Shown here: positions 21,564 to 33,599 of the stretch, one piece after another
How the letters are laid out: the number at the start of each line of letters is the position of its first letter
Position numbering within the stretch: the stretch's first letter is position 1
NCBI GenBank assembly: GCA_033439255.1
Contig: CM065887.1
Coordinates: 1,860,001 to 1,924,000 of the forward strand
Direction: 5' to 3'
Origin: Hericium rajendrae
Taxonomy: Eukaryota > Basidiomycota > Agaricomycetes > Russulales > Hericiaceae
DNA: 64,000 nt
Notes under the pieces: model-generated
What the model was told of the DNA's origin: nothing
Databases searched by the model: none
Seen by the model: the letters and a program-made list of their open reading frames with translations, nothing else
Program-made: the position numbers and the translations under genes

Positions 21564-23169
21564 CATACACCTGCCTCACCTCCCTACTATTGCCCATCAT
21601 ACCTCTCTTCTTTGAACCCTTCACCACTGACATCTTCACCATATCTCGACATCCATTCCATCAACCTCATCTCCCCTTCCTCATCACCAACACCATTGAG
21701 GGCAGTGCACTCATTCCCCTCCTCTGCTATTGTGCTGTGAAGCATTGGGAAGCCGAAGGAGTTTGGATTCGATTGAGATCGTGGAAATCACGTGCAGGTG
21801 CTATCTCCATTGCCTTATACATGCAAATTCGAGTTGCTTTTGACGTTGACTTGCAAGAATTCACGTTTGGTGCCTTGGACATCGCCTACCACTGTTGCCA
21901 ACCCAACCGAGGATCTCCTGCGAGCATTCTGCCATCGACCTCATTTCCCTTTTGCACACTAGGTTTTTTCACCCCAGAACCCTTGCCTGAGCCTGTGTGG
22001 GCCAGAGAATCCCTCGGTCACCGATTCCGCAGAACCCCGTACTCAGATTCCCTGTACCCTCGTGCCCTCGGTTGTCACCCAGTTGCGGCTGACTTCCTCT
22101 AGACCTCACCATTGATCCCACTGACCCCCATTATCAGACCACAGAACCATACCCACTTGGCATCTTTGCCTTGCTCAACAAATACTTCATCTACACCCTT
22201 TCTGGTATCATTCAAGTAGACTTCGTCACTTCGGACAAGGACAAGGATGCTCCTGCACGGTGGTACTTCCCTGATCGTGACAATGAGGCAGACCTCGAGC
22301 TTAACGACTTTGATGTCGCAGCTACAGAACACCGCTGCCAACACCCTGCTATCCCACTGCTTCCCACCATTGCTCTTTCTAGTGCAGATTCTTCCCCTGC
22401 TCGCACCGCACCACTTGTTGTTCCCCCAGGTATTACCTTCAACCTGGTAACCAACAACTGCTATGCATACTGCTCTGACACCAATCAGCTCGTAGTCAGT
22501 TGGAGACCCAGCCTCATAAAAGAAAGTGACCTGTGGTTTTGGCAGGCCAGTACCCTCTTCTTAACCGCTGCAGAACTTGCACTCTCTCAGACAGTTATAG
22601 AGAATCTCACTCAGCAACAAGCTACCTGCCTCAATACCCTTCGGGTTCCACTACCACCACCTGTTTTGATCCCTACCCCAGTACCAGTCCCCTCACCTGC
22701 TCCACCTGTTGCCACTGTTGCATCAACATCCACCGTCAACATCAAACCAATCATCGCCCCAGCTCCCCCTGTCCAGCCATCCATCAACATGTCCAACCCC
22801 AAGATTGGCATCAAACCTGCTCCCTTTGAGGGAGATCGTTCCAAGTCCAAGGAATTCCAGCTGCGTATTTGCTTATTCCTTTGCACCAACTCTGTCAGGT
22901 ATAAAGATGATACTGCCCAGATCTCCCTCTTTCTCAACCTCTGCCAGGGCCCCATTGCCGGCCAGTGGGCCACCCAGCATGTCGAGGAGATCCTTGAGGA
23001 TGATGACCTTGTGGCTGCAAATAAGTCTCCAGCTCATGTTCCTCACTACGCCAACCTCACTGCCCTTCGAACTCGCTTCAACTTGGACTTCTCTCCCCTT
23101 GATGACTCAAAGGACATCAGGAAACTTCGAAACTTTCTTTTTGGGCTTTTTTTGACTTTTTCAAATTTG

Positions 23170-23660
23170 ACATCTGTAAAAAGATAAATCAGACAATCAG
23201 ATAATTGTCTGGTTTCAGAAGTCATTCTTTTTTCAGACAAAACCAGATGAAACTTCAAAAACCAGACAAAACCAGACAAAAACCAGAAGGTATTAATAAA
23301 ATCAGATAAAATCAGAAAACTCAAAAAAACCAGACATACCTATAAAAATCAGACACACCTAAAAAAAACAGAAGAAACCAGAAGACAAAGTAAAAATCAG
23401 ATAAAAATCAGAATAAGACAATTAGATCAGACAAGTCAGATCAGACAAGTCAGATCAGACAAGTCAGGTCAGATCAGACAAGTCAGATCAGATAGTTCAG
23501 ATCAGATATAAAGTCAGATCAGACAAGTCAGATCAGATATAAAGTCAGATCAGATATAAAGTCAGATCAGATAGGTCAGATCAGATATAAAGTCAGATCA
23601 GATAGGTCAGATCAGATATAAAGTCAGATCAGATAGGTCAGATCATATATAAATCTAGAT
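23170..23660 (+). repeat. Left subterminal repeats of the Plavaka element
   Basis: Dense tandem copies of GTCAGATCAGATA and GTCAGATCAGACAA, most regular from 23410 to 23650. The core TCAGATA reappears in inverted form (TATCTGA) near the right end, as in subterminal transposase-binding arrays of CACTA-type elements. Confidence 0.8.
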
Positions 23661-23981
23661 CAGACTTATTTTTAAGATCAAACTTAGAATTCAGATCAGG
23701 CTCATACAAATCAAAATAATGACAGCAGCTCTAGATTCTGCAAATCAGGGTATAAAGTCAACCAAACCCCATACATAAGATCCAAAAGGTATGCATAGCA
23801 AAAATAGAGCATAGAAAATCAAAATCACAAAAAGTATGAGAGCAAAGAGATTAAAAAGATTTAGCAAAGTAATAAAAGGAAGTGAAAAGAATGACAATTA
23901 AAAAGACCATAAAAAGAAAATCAGAAACAAGACAAACCAGCAGAAACAAATCATCAAAAGTATGAGAAGACAATCCTGCAT
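23661..23981. other. A-rich stretch, no gene
   Basis: A-rich sequence with irregular AAAATCA words between the subterminal repeats and the end of the accessory gene; perhaps its 3' untranslated region. Confidence 0.4.
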
Positions 23982-26900
23982 TTAAGAATTAGCAAAACCC
24001 TTAAGATGATTACGATGACCAGAAGCTGCAGCTGCTGAGGCACTAGGAGTTGTGTTAGCCTTAGAAATGTGCAAATACCCAGCCAAATCAGCCTTAATAA
24101 GCCTCCACTTCTCCTCTGATATCTCAGCTGCAATTTCAGCATAATCTTGAGCTGCACCACCCCAAAGTGACTGAGAGAATTGACCAGTAATCCTAGCCTG
24201 AAGAAGAACATCACCAGAATCAAAGTCTGGCTGAAGCCACAAGGTCAAGGCATGCTCCACCTAAAGCAAAATTAAATAAATATATGCAAAAGCAAGAAAT
24301 ACATACCGCAGTAGCTGCCAATGTCAAGGCACCTACAGGAATGGCTGTGTTTCGGTTCTCCTCGGGAAGAGTGTAAATGCGATTGAAGTGAGCATCTGCT
24401 AGCGTGCGAAGAATCAACTGATTCATCCACATCCCACGATATACCTGCAAATAAAGAAATTAGTAAAACTATACTTAAAAGAATAAAAATGTACCCCAGA
24501 GCTGTTCTGCCTCTTCTCCAACTTTCGAAACATAAAAGGTGCAATAGAATCATCACCTCTAGTTGTCAGGCCCAGCCAAAATGCAGCAAATGCCTCCTTG
24601 ATGCGTCCAGTCTGATTGGCCTTGTTACTAGCCCAGTACATCTTCGAAACTGCATCAATTGCCTTGTGGCCAAATCCTGTGCGCCACTCGTACATTCTTT
24701 GTTTGAGCTACATCAAATGCTGCATCAGTCAAGAAACACAGAGGAAGAGAAGAGAACATACCAGGAGAAAGATAGGATCTTGCTTCGAGAATTTATGGGG
24801 AAGGGTAGGAAACACCTTATCCCAGAGCTTTTGTGCCTTGTAAACAAACCGAGAATCATCGAGGTCTCAGATCTTGTCAGAACACCCCAGGAAATCACGA
24901 AACATTACTATATATGTCTGCCGCCATTTATCACGAGTGCCTACTGGAAGGACTGCATTGCTGATCTTGACACCACCCATGATAATACTGCCCTCAGCAT
25001 CAGAGCCTTCATCGACAGGCTCCTCATTGGTATCAGGGTGCTATAGATATCAATTAACACCGTAGTATGGATGGAATATAACACTTACCAAATCCACATC
25101 CTGAAATTGATCTAGTGTCGTACCAAAGGTAACGACACTCCGTTCACCCTGTGGCTTAAATGAAGGTGAAGGTGCATCATTAAAGGTAACAGCACGCTTG
25201 TGCTTTGATGCTGAGACTTTACCCTTGGATGCTGACATCGACGCAGTACGTTGTTTACCCTTGACATTGCGAGATTGCAATGCTCTGTCTAGGGAGGTGG
25301 GATGATTTGATGGCCCTGGTGTAGGCGTGATAGGAGGGATTGAACGACGTGCACGTGCACGGGATGTCGAAGTCGAGGGAGCTGGGGTGTGTACAGAAAG
25401 CTGGGAGATCTTAAGCGGAAACTCTTCCTCATCGGAAGAGTAATTGGTCTCATTATATGTAACGAGCTCTGCCTCGTCAATGTCTATGTGAGCAAAAAAA
25501 AGGATGAGAAATGTCCACCTCATTTGACGAGGCAGACAGCTGTGTAGTGCAAATAGTATGGCAGACTCACCACTGATTTCTTGCTGATCCACTGGGGAGT
25601 CTGTCTTGGTGGGATGAGACTTGCCTGCCCTATTTTCTGTGGGAGTTGGATCACAATCTATCTCCCTGTCGCGGTCCTGTAAAGTGTAAGTATACATGGT
25701 AAGCATGAACTTACAAATAAAACAGCTACTACATACTTGTACTATATCCTTACGGCCTGAGAACAAGCCCATCTCATCATTTGCAAGTCCTCGGAAGCCA
25801 GCCTCGCTGCGAGAGGCACGAGAATGGTGCACGGGCCTTGGTAAGTTCTCCTTGTCATAAGTGACAGCTGCCTGTTGGCGTGGCTGCCCTGCGCGAGTCG
25901 AACGGGCTGCAGATGAGCCCGCTCCATTGAACGAGGCAGGCGCAAGGCGCAAGGGGTCCGTCGCGTGGCGTGGTTGGTCCGTGCGAGTCGATTGGGCCAT
26001 GAGTGAGCCCTGCTCGTCGAACGACGCAGGCTGGGGTTGTGCGGACTCTGCACCACGGCGAGTCGGCCCCGCGCGAGTCGAAGAGGCTGAAAACGGGTCC
26101 TTATCAGTGAATGAGGCAGGTTTGTTGTATGTGGACTTTGCGTCGCCGTGCGGCTGGTCTGCGCGACTCGATCGGGCTGGGAGTGGGGCCTCCTCGTTGA
26201 ACGAGGCAGGCTCTGGGCATGTGGAGTGTGCATCGCAGTGTGCTTGGTCTGCATGAGGCAAATGGGCTGGGATTGAGCTCCTCTCATCGAACTTGGCAGG
26301 CTGTGGGCTCGAAGTTAGAACAGACAGAAGAAAAACAAAAGATAGATGCATACCTCCCACTCCATCTCGTTATCCTCCCAGTTCATCTCATTATCCTCCC
26401 AATTCATCTTGTTGCCCATCTCCTCGGTGAACGGATCCTCATCGAACGAAATGGGCTGGGGACATGTCGTGTCCGTAAGATGGCGTGGCTGGCCCGTGCG
26501 ACTCGAACGGACCGAGAGTGAGTCCGCCTCATCGAAAGAGGCAGACGGGTGGGGTACGTTGTCCGTGGAACGGCGGGGCTGGCCTCCGCGACTCGGAGGA
26601 ACCGAAACTGAGCCCTCCTCGTCGAAAGAGGCGGGCGGAGGGCGGACGGGCTTCGTGGTGGGGCGTGGCTGTCCTGTGCGACTCGAACGGGCCAATGGCG
26701 AGTCTGCCTCATCGAAAGAGGCAGACGGATGGGGAACGTTGTCCGTGGAATGGCGGGGTTGATCTTCGCGAGTCTTGCTGGCACGAAATGTGCCCACTTC
26801 GTCGACAGAAGCAGGCTGGAGTGCCGTGGTCTCCATAGCGTGGTGTGCAGATCCTACACAAGTCAAATTGGATGGCATTGAGCCCGTCTCATCGATAGAG

Positions 26901-28327
26901 ACAGGGGTGGGGGGTTTGGAGTTCCGAGGATGTGACTTGGGAGGGGCACCATTGTCGTGGATGACAACGACGATGCCAGACTTTTGTTAATGCAAAGAGA
27001 GTGATATTAGAACATGTTTTCGAATGACAAATACTACACGCACCTTGTGAGGGAGTCCCTTCTCGTTCTCATCCTCACCCTCCTGCCCTTCAAACTGGTT
27101 AGTTTCGTCCTCTGACTCAAACGCTGCGGTCGGTTGGGCTGCCTGGTGATGTCATCACGTACAGCTGGCTTGACGCGCAAAGTTGACCTTGCCTTGGGCA
27201 GGGACCAGTCGGGCCTTCGGCCATGTTTGCGTGAATCGAAACTGTACGGTGCGATGGTGAGCATGGAAAAGAGGTAAGCGCCGAGTAAGCACGATAGACG
27301 CCACATGTGTTGATTCGGACTTACCCATCGATCTGCTTACCCTTTCCTTTCGACTTGCTCGCCTTCTCAGTCTCAGCCTCAGCTCCTATATCACCCGAGT
27401 CCGCCATCTCGATATCAACATCCATCTCGTTTCCCGCCTCAGTGCTCCCCTCACTGCTCCCATCGTGCTCGTCTTCTGCGGGGTGCCAATCCAGATCGGC
27501 CAACGAATCGTCTTCATCATCTTCATTGTACAGGGCTTCATCATACAGCAGTTTGTGGTGCGGAGCTTCATCATACAGAGCTGAGTGGTTGTTAGATTCC
27601 TCATCACTGGGATCTGGGTCTTCGGTGAGTCTCAGTTAAGTGATAATTAGATCTATAACTCACGGTCTACTAGTTTCTCCCCCAGATCTTCAAACTGTTG
27701 CTCCAAGATCTCGATATCTTGCATCAAGCGCCTCGCCTTGTCGCGCTGTTGCTGGATCACTGCAATCCAAGCAGCCTTCTCTGTGGCAAAGTCAAGACCT
27801 GCTCCATTTACATCCCCCATCTCTCCTACTGCCTTCTGTGGTAGCTCGACTTCCCCATCCTCCATCTCAAGCTCGTGTCCAGTCGCAGGATCTTGTGCAG
27901 CCATTGCTCGAGATTGTAGCTGGCCTGGACTCTGATGCGGTGTATAATCTGCAGGCCGTTTCACGCGTGAGTACTCAAGTTCAAACAATATTATTTTGTG
28001 CTAACCCGTATGGTTTTTGACTTGGCCCCTTCCCCCGTCCTTGCCTTTCGTCCTATGCCTATCCCGATCCTGGCCATGATGCGGACGTGTCGCAATCACA
28101 ACATGAGGAACATTGCTATTGCTTGTTCTTCTCGACGACGACAATCGTGTGGTGCGCGTACTTGCATTGTATCGCCCGTTATGTGCAACCGCATCATCAG
28201 CCAAGAGTTCCACTTCGGAACGTCGTTTCTTGCACGGCGGCTTCGGTCCTTCCTCGTCCTCGGAAGCAGTAGGTGTGGTTACCTTCTGGTAAGTGATGGA
28301 CTCACTCTTCTTCCGTCTTGGAGGCAT
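23982..28327 (-). pseudogene. Plavaka accessory protein gene, 12 exons, one nonsense codon
   Basis: The start is ATG at 28325-28327 (MPPRRKKSES), with a basic N-terminus that may be a nuclear signal. A coiled-coil-like exon (ATEKAAWIAVIQQQRDKAR) ends in donor GTGAGT, and an acidic exon (DWHPAEDEHDGSSEGST) ends in GTAAGT. Two exons (about 26985-26356 and 26309-25738) hold tandem repeats of about 30 residues on the pattern ASFDEADS..ARSSRTGQPR..TD. A Ser/Pro-rich exon follows, and four C-terminal exons form a compact domain with WDKVFPTLPHKFSKQDP, MYEWRTGFGHKAI, LPEENRNTAIPVGAL and EHALTLWL. The gene ends at 23982. In exon 9 an in-frame TGA (24867-24869) stands where the sequence context suggests Trp. 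The domain resembles uncharacterised agaricomycete proteins linked to Plavaka elements; its role is unknown. All junctions except exon 1/2 have clear consensus sites. Confidence 0.82.
25740..26900 (-). repeat. Coding tandem repeats in the Plavaka accessory gene
   Basis: About ten units of roughly 87-93 bases, each encoding a version of ASFDE..S..ARS(S/T)R..QPR. They lie in two adjacent exons separated by an intron that also falls between units. The conserved Arg-x-x-Gln-Pro-Arg and Phe-Asp-Glu spots are separated by variable acidic or polar spacers, suggesting a disordered, multivalent region. Confidence 0.85.
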
Positions 28328-28668
28328 TGCTGATAGCTTATGGGGGAGGTAGCGACAGTCAGTCGAGACGACAGCGGGGACAGTAAGAGGCAGTGGCAAC
28401 CAGGCTCATCGGAGTGGACTTCCCACGTCACTAAGTCATTTGCCGAGACCTCAAGCCACAAACAAACAGTGCTGTGGCAACAATCCTTGGAGCCTGTGTG
28501 CTAGACTTTTTAACATCAAACTCTAGGCTGGTCTCTGCTTCACTCTCTTCGGTGCTTGATACTATTGTGCACGAAATACCTTTTATTGGGGCTTATTGTG
28601 ATTTTGTGCCCACTGCTGTTATATTGTCGAGCTGTGAAGATCTATATCTGCTCGTGATTGCTTTGACT
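28328..28668. promoter_or_regulatory. Divergent intergenic region of the Plavaka element
   Basis: About 340 bases between the divergent start codons of the accessory gene (28327, minus) and transposase (28669, plus). It must contain both promoters; no clear TATA box was found. An open frame runs in from 28474 but lacks an ATG before 28669. Confidence 0.5.
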
Positions 28669-31615
28669 ATGGCACGCTCTCGAAAAGCATATCGTGCCCG
28701 CAATTTTGCATGTCCTACTCCGACATCTGGAACTTGTCGGCGTGGCTTCATCACCCCACAAGGACTTGCACGGCACATTGATGCTATTCATCCTACTTTC
28801 ATCCATGGAGATTCATCTACTAGTGTTCATATGTCTCCATTGTCACCACTGCAGTCACCTTTGCCTCTAAACTCTGATGATTCAGGCGATAACTTTGATG
28901 ATAAAATAAAATCAGGGACTTATATTGATTTGCATCCACTGTTAGATGGTACTCCCTGTGATGAGACTGAAAATGATCTTGCTCATGGAGCTGCACCTTG
29001 TGGCCTTCCAGCACCTAAGGCTAGCAATGACTGGTCTCCGTTTCGAAATCGAGTTGAATTTCAAACAGCCGATTTACTGTTTAGGCGATTACAGATATCA
29101 AAGGATAATCATGATGATCTTATGGACTTGTGGGCTGCTCAAAATGGAGGCAGACCTCCGTTTGCAAATGTGCATGACTTACATGATGTCATTGATGCCA
29201 CTCAACTAGGTGATGCACCTTGGCTACATTTTTCTATAGAATATAATGGTGTAAAGCCAAAAAAGAAAGTGCCAAAGTGGATGAAACAAAAGTATCATGT
29301 TTGGTATCGTGATCCACGCACTGTAATACAAAATCAGCTAAAAAATCAAGACTTTGAGGGTGAAATTGATTATGCTCCAAAACGCCAGTTTAAAAATGGA
29401 AAAAGACAGTGAACTGACTTTATGTCAGGAAATTGGGCATGGCGTGAGGTTGATAAAATTGCTCAAGATCCAAATACTCATGGTGCTATGTTTGTGCCTC
29501 TGATTATGGGCAGTGACAAAACTACAGTTTCAGTAGGCACAGGCAACAATGAATATCATCCACTTTATGCATCTGTGGGTAATGTGCACAATAATGTTCG
29601 ACGTGCTCATCATGATGCTTTGACTGTTATGGGCTTTCTTTCTATTGCAAAGACAAATCGCCAAAGTAAAAAATCAGTTGTATTTTGTAGATTCAAACGA
29701 CATCTTTTGTATGAGTCTTTGAGGACGATTTTAGCACCTTTGCATTCTGGCATGACTCTACCTGAGATAGTTCAATGTCCTGATGGACATCTACGTCGTG
29801 CCATTTATGGACTTGGTCTTTATATTGCAGATTATCCTGAGCAATGTGCTCTTTCTTGCATAGTTCAGAACTGGTGTTTTGAATGCAAAAATAGACCAGA
29901 CCACTTAGATGATGATCCTTGTGAGAAAAGAAGTCATGAGGACACTTGTCAATTACATCAGTCTAAAACAAAACAAGAATTATGGTCAGAATATGGTATA
30001 GTGCCAGGAATAATGGTAAATATTATTGTTATTATCTTGACATTTGAATCTAATTTGTCTTTTGAAATAGCCATTTACATACTCATTTCCTCGAGCAGAT
30101 ATTCATAGGCTTATTGCTCCAGATCTATTGCATCAAATTATTAAAGGCACTTTTCATGATCATCTTGTGATTTGGGTTGAGCAGTATCTTAAAAAAGTTC
30201 ATGGCAAAAAAGCTTCTGAAATGATTGCAGAGATGGATCGAAGGCTTGCAGCTGTGCCATCTTTTCCTGAGCTTCGTCGATTTCCTGATGGACGTAGATT
30301 TGCACAATGGACTGGAGATGATTCTAAAGCCTTAATGAAAGTGTTTTTAACTGCTATTGATGGACTTGTCCCACCACAAATGGTTAGATGTGTTTGTGCA
30401 TTTTTAGACTTTTGCTATATTGCACGCAAATCTACAATTGATGATGATGACTTAGATGCTATGAATGCAGCCTTAGAGATATTTTGGAAAGAGCGTCAGA
30501 TTTTCATAGATGCTGGTGTGTGTCCTGATGGAATTTCTTTGCCTCGACAGCACTCTTTAAAACATTATCGAGAATGGATTGAGGAATTTGCAGTTCCAAA
30601 TGGCTTATGCACATCTTTGACTGAGGCCAAACATATCAAAGCTGTAAAAGAGCCATGGCGACGCTCTAGTCGATTTGAAGCTCTTGGACAAATGTTAACA
30701 ACAAATCAAAGATTAGACAAGCTTTCAGCCTGTTTGACTGACTTTGTTCAACGTGGCATGTTAGACAAACCTCTTGCACTGCATATGCAAGAAACAAATG
30801 AGGACATAGAAGACCAAATTTTTCCAGGTGAATCAAAGACAGCTAAAAAAAGAGCTGCTAAGATTCAGGCTGATATTAGTAGCAGTCAATCAAGTTTACA
30901 AATTATAGCTCATGTTGAACTTGCTAAGACTTGACAGTCTGGATATCCTAGAAAACTAGATGCTTTAGCTCAATATATCAGGCTACCTGAACTTTCTGAT
31001 ATGATTCGTCGCTTTTTATATGATCAAAAGCATTTAAATGAAGATAAAATCTCATCAGATGTTGATATATCAGAATGTCCTGTTTCACCATATAAAATTG
31101 ATGTCTTTCATTCTGCTATTGCTACATATTATTCACCCAGTGATATATTTGAAAGATCAGGTTTTCAGCATCATTATATTCGATCAAATGCTTCTTGGCG
31201 ATGTGAAGCTGGACAACAAAAAGGATTTCCACGACGTGATTGTGTTTATATTGAAAGTAACCCTGATTTGCCAGGAATGAGAGGTTTGTTTGTTGGACAG
31301 GTCTTAATGTTCTTTTCTTTTGAACAACAAGAGATAGAATATTCATGTGCTCTTATCAAATGGCTCACTCCTATAGATGATAAGCCTGATGAAGACACTG
31401 GTATGTGGATTGTAGAATGGGAAATTGATAAAGATGGAGACAATGTCTGCTCAATAGTTCATTTGGATAGTATTCTTAGAGGAGCACATTTGATTGGAGT
31501 AAATGGAGATGAACATCTTCCTCCTGACTTTGAGCATTTTTACACAATGGATGCCTTTTCCAAGTTCTATGTTAATAAGTTTTCTGACCATCATGCTTAT
31601 GAAATTGCTTTCTAG
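28669..31615 (+). pseudogene. Plavaka transposase, two exons, two nonsense codons
   Basis: The start ATG at 28669 begins MARSRKAYRARN. A C2H2-type finger follows (C-x7-C-x12-H-x4-H, with FITPQGLARH). Then come a linker, the KVPKWMKQKYHVWYRDPRTV segment and the RNase H-like core. The core has GAMFVPLIMGSDKTTVSVGT, YASVGNVHNNVRRAH and, after an intron at 30016-30070 (GTAAAT...ATAG), YSFPRADIHRLIAPDLLHQ. A helical region with QHSLKHY follows. The C-terminal region ends at 31615. TGA at 29410-29412 replaces what is probably Trp before TDFMSGNWAW. TGA at 30932-30934 follows AKT, probably from CGA. Otherwise the frame is open throughout, so inactivation looks recent. Confidence 0.93.
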
Positions 31616-32395
31616 GAGTAGATGTACTAGTAGAAGTACTTATAGAGTATCTTTAACTTATCTTTGATATACTTGTATTAGATTACAAACACTCACATAA
31701 ATTTAACTACTATAAGATGTGTTGTTATCTAACCTGAAATGAAGCTGATAGCTATTTTATGTTCATCATTTAGTTGATGTTGATGAACTTCAAATTTTAT
31801 TAAATCAGTATCTTACAAGATATGTGATGTCTTTAGTAGCTTCTAATATATTTATCTTACCTTATATCTTGATCTAACTTTTAGCTCACTAAGCTTGAAT
31901 TTTTACATATGACACTTGATTTGGATAATAAGAGTACTATCTATATGATGCAATAATCATAGCTTATATTACATTAATATTTTATAAGATACAATTATGT
32001 TTTTATAGTATGAATACAAATTATATCTACTAGGACTTCAAGTTTTGCCTCTTGATAAAAAGCTTTGAAACTTTTTAGTACTTACTACTAGTAGGGCATC
32101 AGTAAACTTGACCATTTTTATAAATGGTTAAAAGTAGTTTAAATAGTTCTGAATAGTTCTGAACTTGGTTTGAACCTTAAGAAATAATCTGAAATATCTA
32201 ATCTTGAATCTGAATCTATCTAAATTTTAACAAATCAGACTATTAGATCTATTCAGATCATTTTCAACTATTTAGAAAAATAGTCAAGTGCAAAGTCTAT
32301 CATTTGGCTGATATCAATAAACCAAATTTATAGCTTCAGATTGTCTTGCTAGATAATTACTTTTCAAAATTTGATCTGAGATATATATACATTAT
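31616..32395. other. AT-rich 3' flank of the Plavaka transposase
   Basis: No gene. Likely 3' untranslated sequence grading into the right subterminal region. Confidence 0.5.
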
Positions 32396-32815
32396 CTGAA
32401 CAAGTAGTCTGATCTTTGAAAAATACCTGGAGAATATGACTAATATCTGAAAAGTATCTGAAGAATATTACTGATATCTTAGAAATGTCTTGAAAACATC
32501 ATTAATATCTGAGGAATATCTGAGAATCTATCTAATATCTGAGAAACATCTGAACATGTATCTATCATCTGAAAAATATCTCAAAATCTATTTAAAATCT
32601 GAAAGCTAAAAGTAAAATCTGTTCAACATCTGAAGATCTGTCTGACATCTGGAAAATATCTGAAAATCTGTTTGTCATCTGAGATACTTCTGATCTTGAT
32701 CTGGTTTTTGTCTGGTTTTTGTCTGGTTTTTGTCTGATTTCTGTCTGATTTCTGTCTGGTTTTTTGAAAACCAGATGTTATAGTTTTTTCAGATAAAACA
32801 GAAATTTTCATCTTT
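32396..32815 (+). repeat. Right subterminal repeats of the Plavaka element
   Basis: About fifteen copies of AATATCTGA(A/G) words, the complement of the TCAGATA core of the left array, then repeated GTCTGGTTTTT. Spacing is irregular, about 18-30 bases. Confidence 0.78.
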
Positions 32816-33599
32816 TCAGACCTTTTCAGATCTTTTCAGACAGAAAAAAGACAAAAAAGCCCAAAAAGAAAGTTTCGAAGTTTCCTGATGGATGCCTCCC
32901 ATGCCATCCAAACCCTCCAGATGGGTATGCACCTGGTAGTCAACTACATCACCGAGTTTGAGTCCTTCACTCCTTGCACCGGCTACAACGATGTGGCCCT
33001 GATTGACTAGTTCCTGCATGGCCTCAACAGCGCCCTGTGGGATGATTACCAGTGCAGCTACCCCATGCCCACCACCCTGGTTGAGTGGAAGGCAAGGGCC
33101 CATAACAGGAATGCTGCCTACCTCATGCGCACCCAGTTCCAGAGTCCCTGCCCTACAACTGGGTGCACCCCGGTGAGCACTCACTCCCCTCAGTCCACAT
33201 CTACTGGCCGATCCTGCACAGTTGCTGCTACAGGTGCCCAACTGCCCAAACTCTCAGAGCCTGACCGTGAGCACCTCAGGTGTGAGGGCGGTTGCTTCTG
33301 CTGCTGCCAGAAGGGCCATGGCTTTCATGACTGCCCCCTCAATGCTGACTGCCCCCTCAATGCTGACTCCAACTCCCATGCCCCAATCCCTTGTGTTCGA
33401 GCACTAGAAACTGGCTCTGCCCTGGGAGTAGCTCCAGAAGATGCAGCCGCCACCCTCACTGTCCCTGCCATCAACAGGTCTATTGCTGACTTATTGTCGC
33501 AGTTGAAGGACTTGAGCGAGGAAGAGAGAGAAGAGGCGAAGGCTGCATTAAAGGACATGGTTGAGGGTTTTTAAAGTGCCCCCCGGTCACATTATCCAT

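Larger units (their letters stand above)
23115..32890 (+). mobile_element. Plavaka-type DNA transposon, about 9.8 kb, inserted in gag
   Basis: Terminal inverted repeats of about 40 bp start CATCAGGAAACTTCGAAACT at 23115 and have their complement at 32850-32890. Taken this way the target duplication is GA (23113-23114 and 32891-32892). If the ends are read as CAGG...CCTG, the duplication is AT. Either excision restores the gag frame. Contents: repeated subterminal blocks at both ends, a 12-exon accessory gene on the minus strand and a transposase gene on the plus strand, divergent from a shared region at 28.33-28.67 kb. Plavaka elements belong to the CACTA-like group described from basidiomycetes. 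Nonsense changes in both genes make this copy inactive by itself. Confidence 0.93.
21590..33573 (+). pseudogene. gag: Chromovirus gag, split by the Plavaka element
   Basis: The coding parts are about 21590-23112 and 32893-33573. The N-terminal part lies in one frame up to a TAG at 22100-22102; comparison with the second copy (53.07 kb) shows that a 1-bp deletion there put the rest in another frame. The middle has proline-rich linkers and a capsid-like helical region (SKEFQLRICLFLC onward). After the insertion the frame resumes with DASHAIQTLQM. A TAG at 33008-33010 probably replaces CAG. A CX2CX4HX4C zinc knuckle reads CFCCCQKGHGFHDC, followed by a short duplicated CPLNAD. The gag frame ends near 33573. 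Confidence 0.88.

Noticed and set aside
28474-28668. N-terminal extension of the Plavaka transposase upstream of 28669
   Set aside because: The frame is open but has no ATG before 28669, and the region must hold the divergent promoters.
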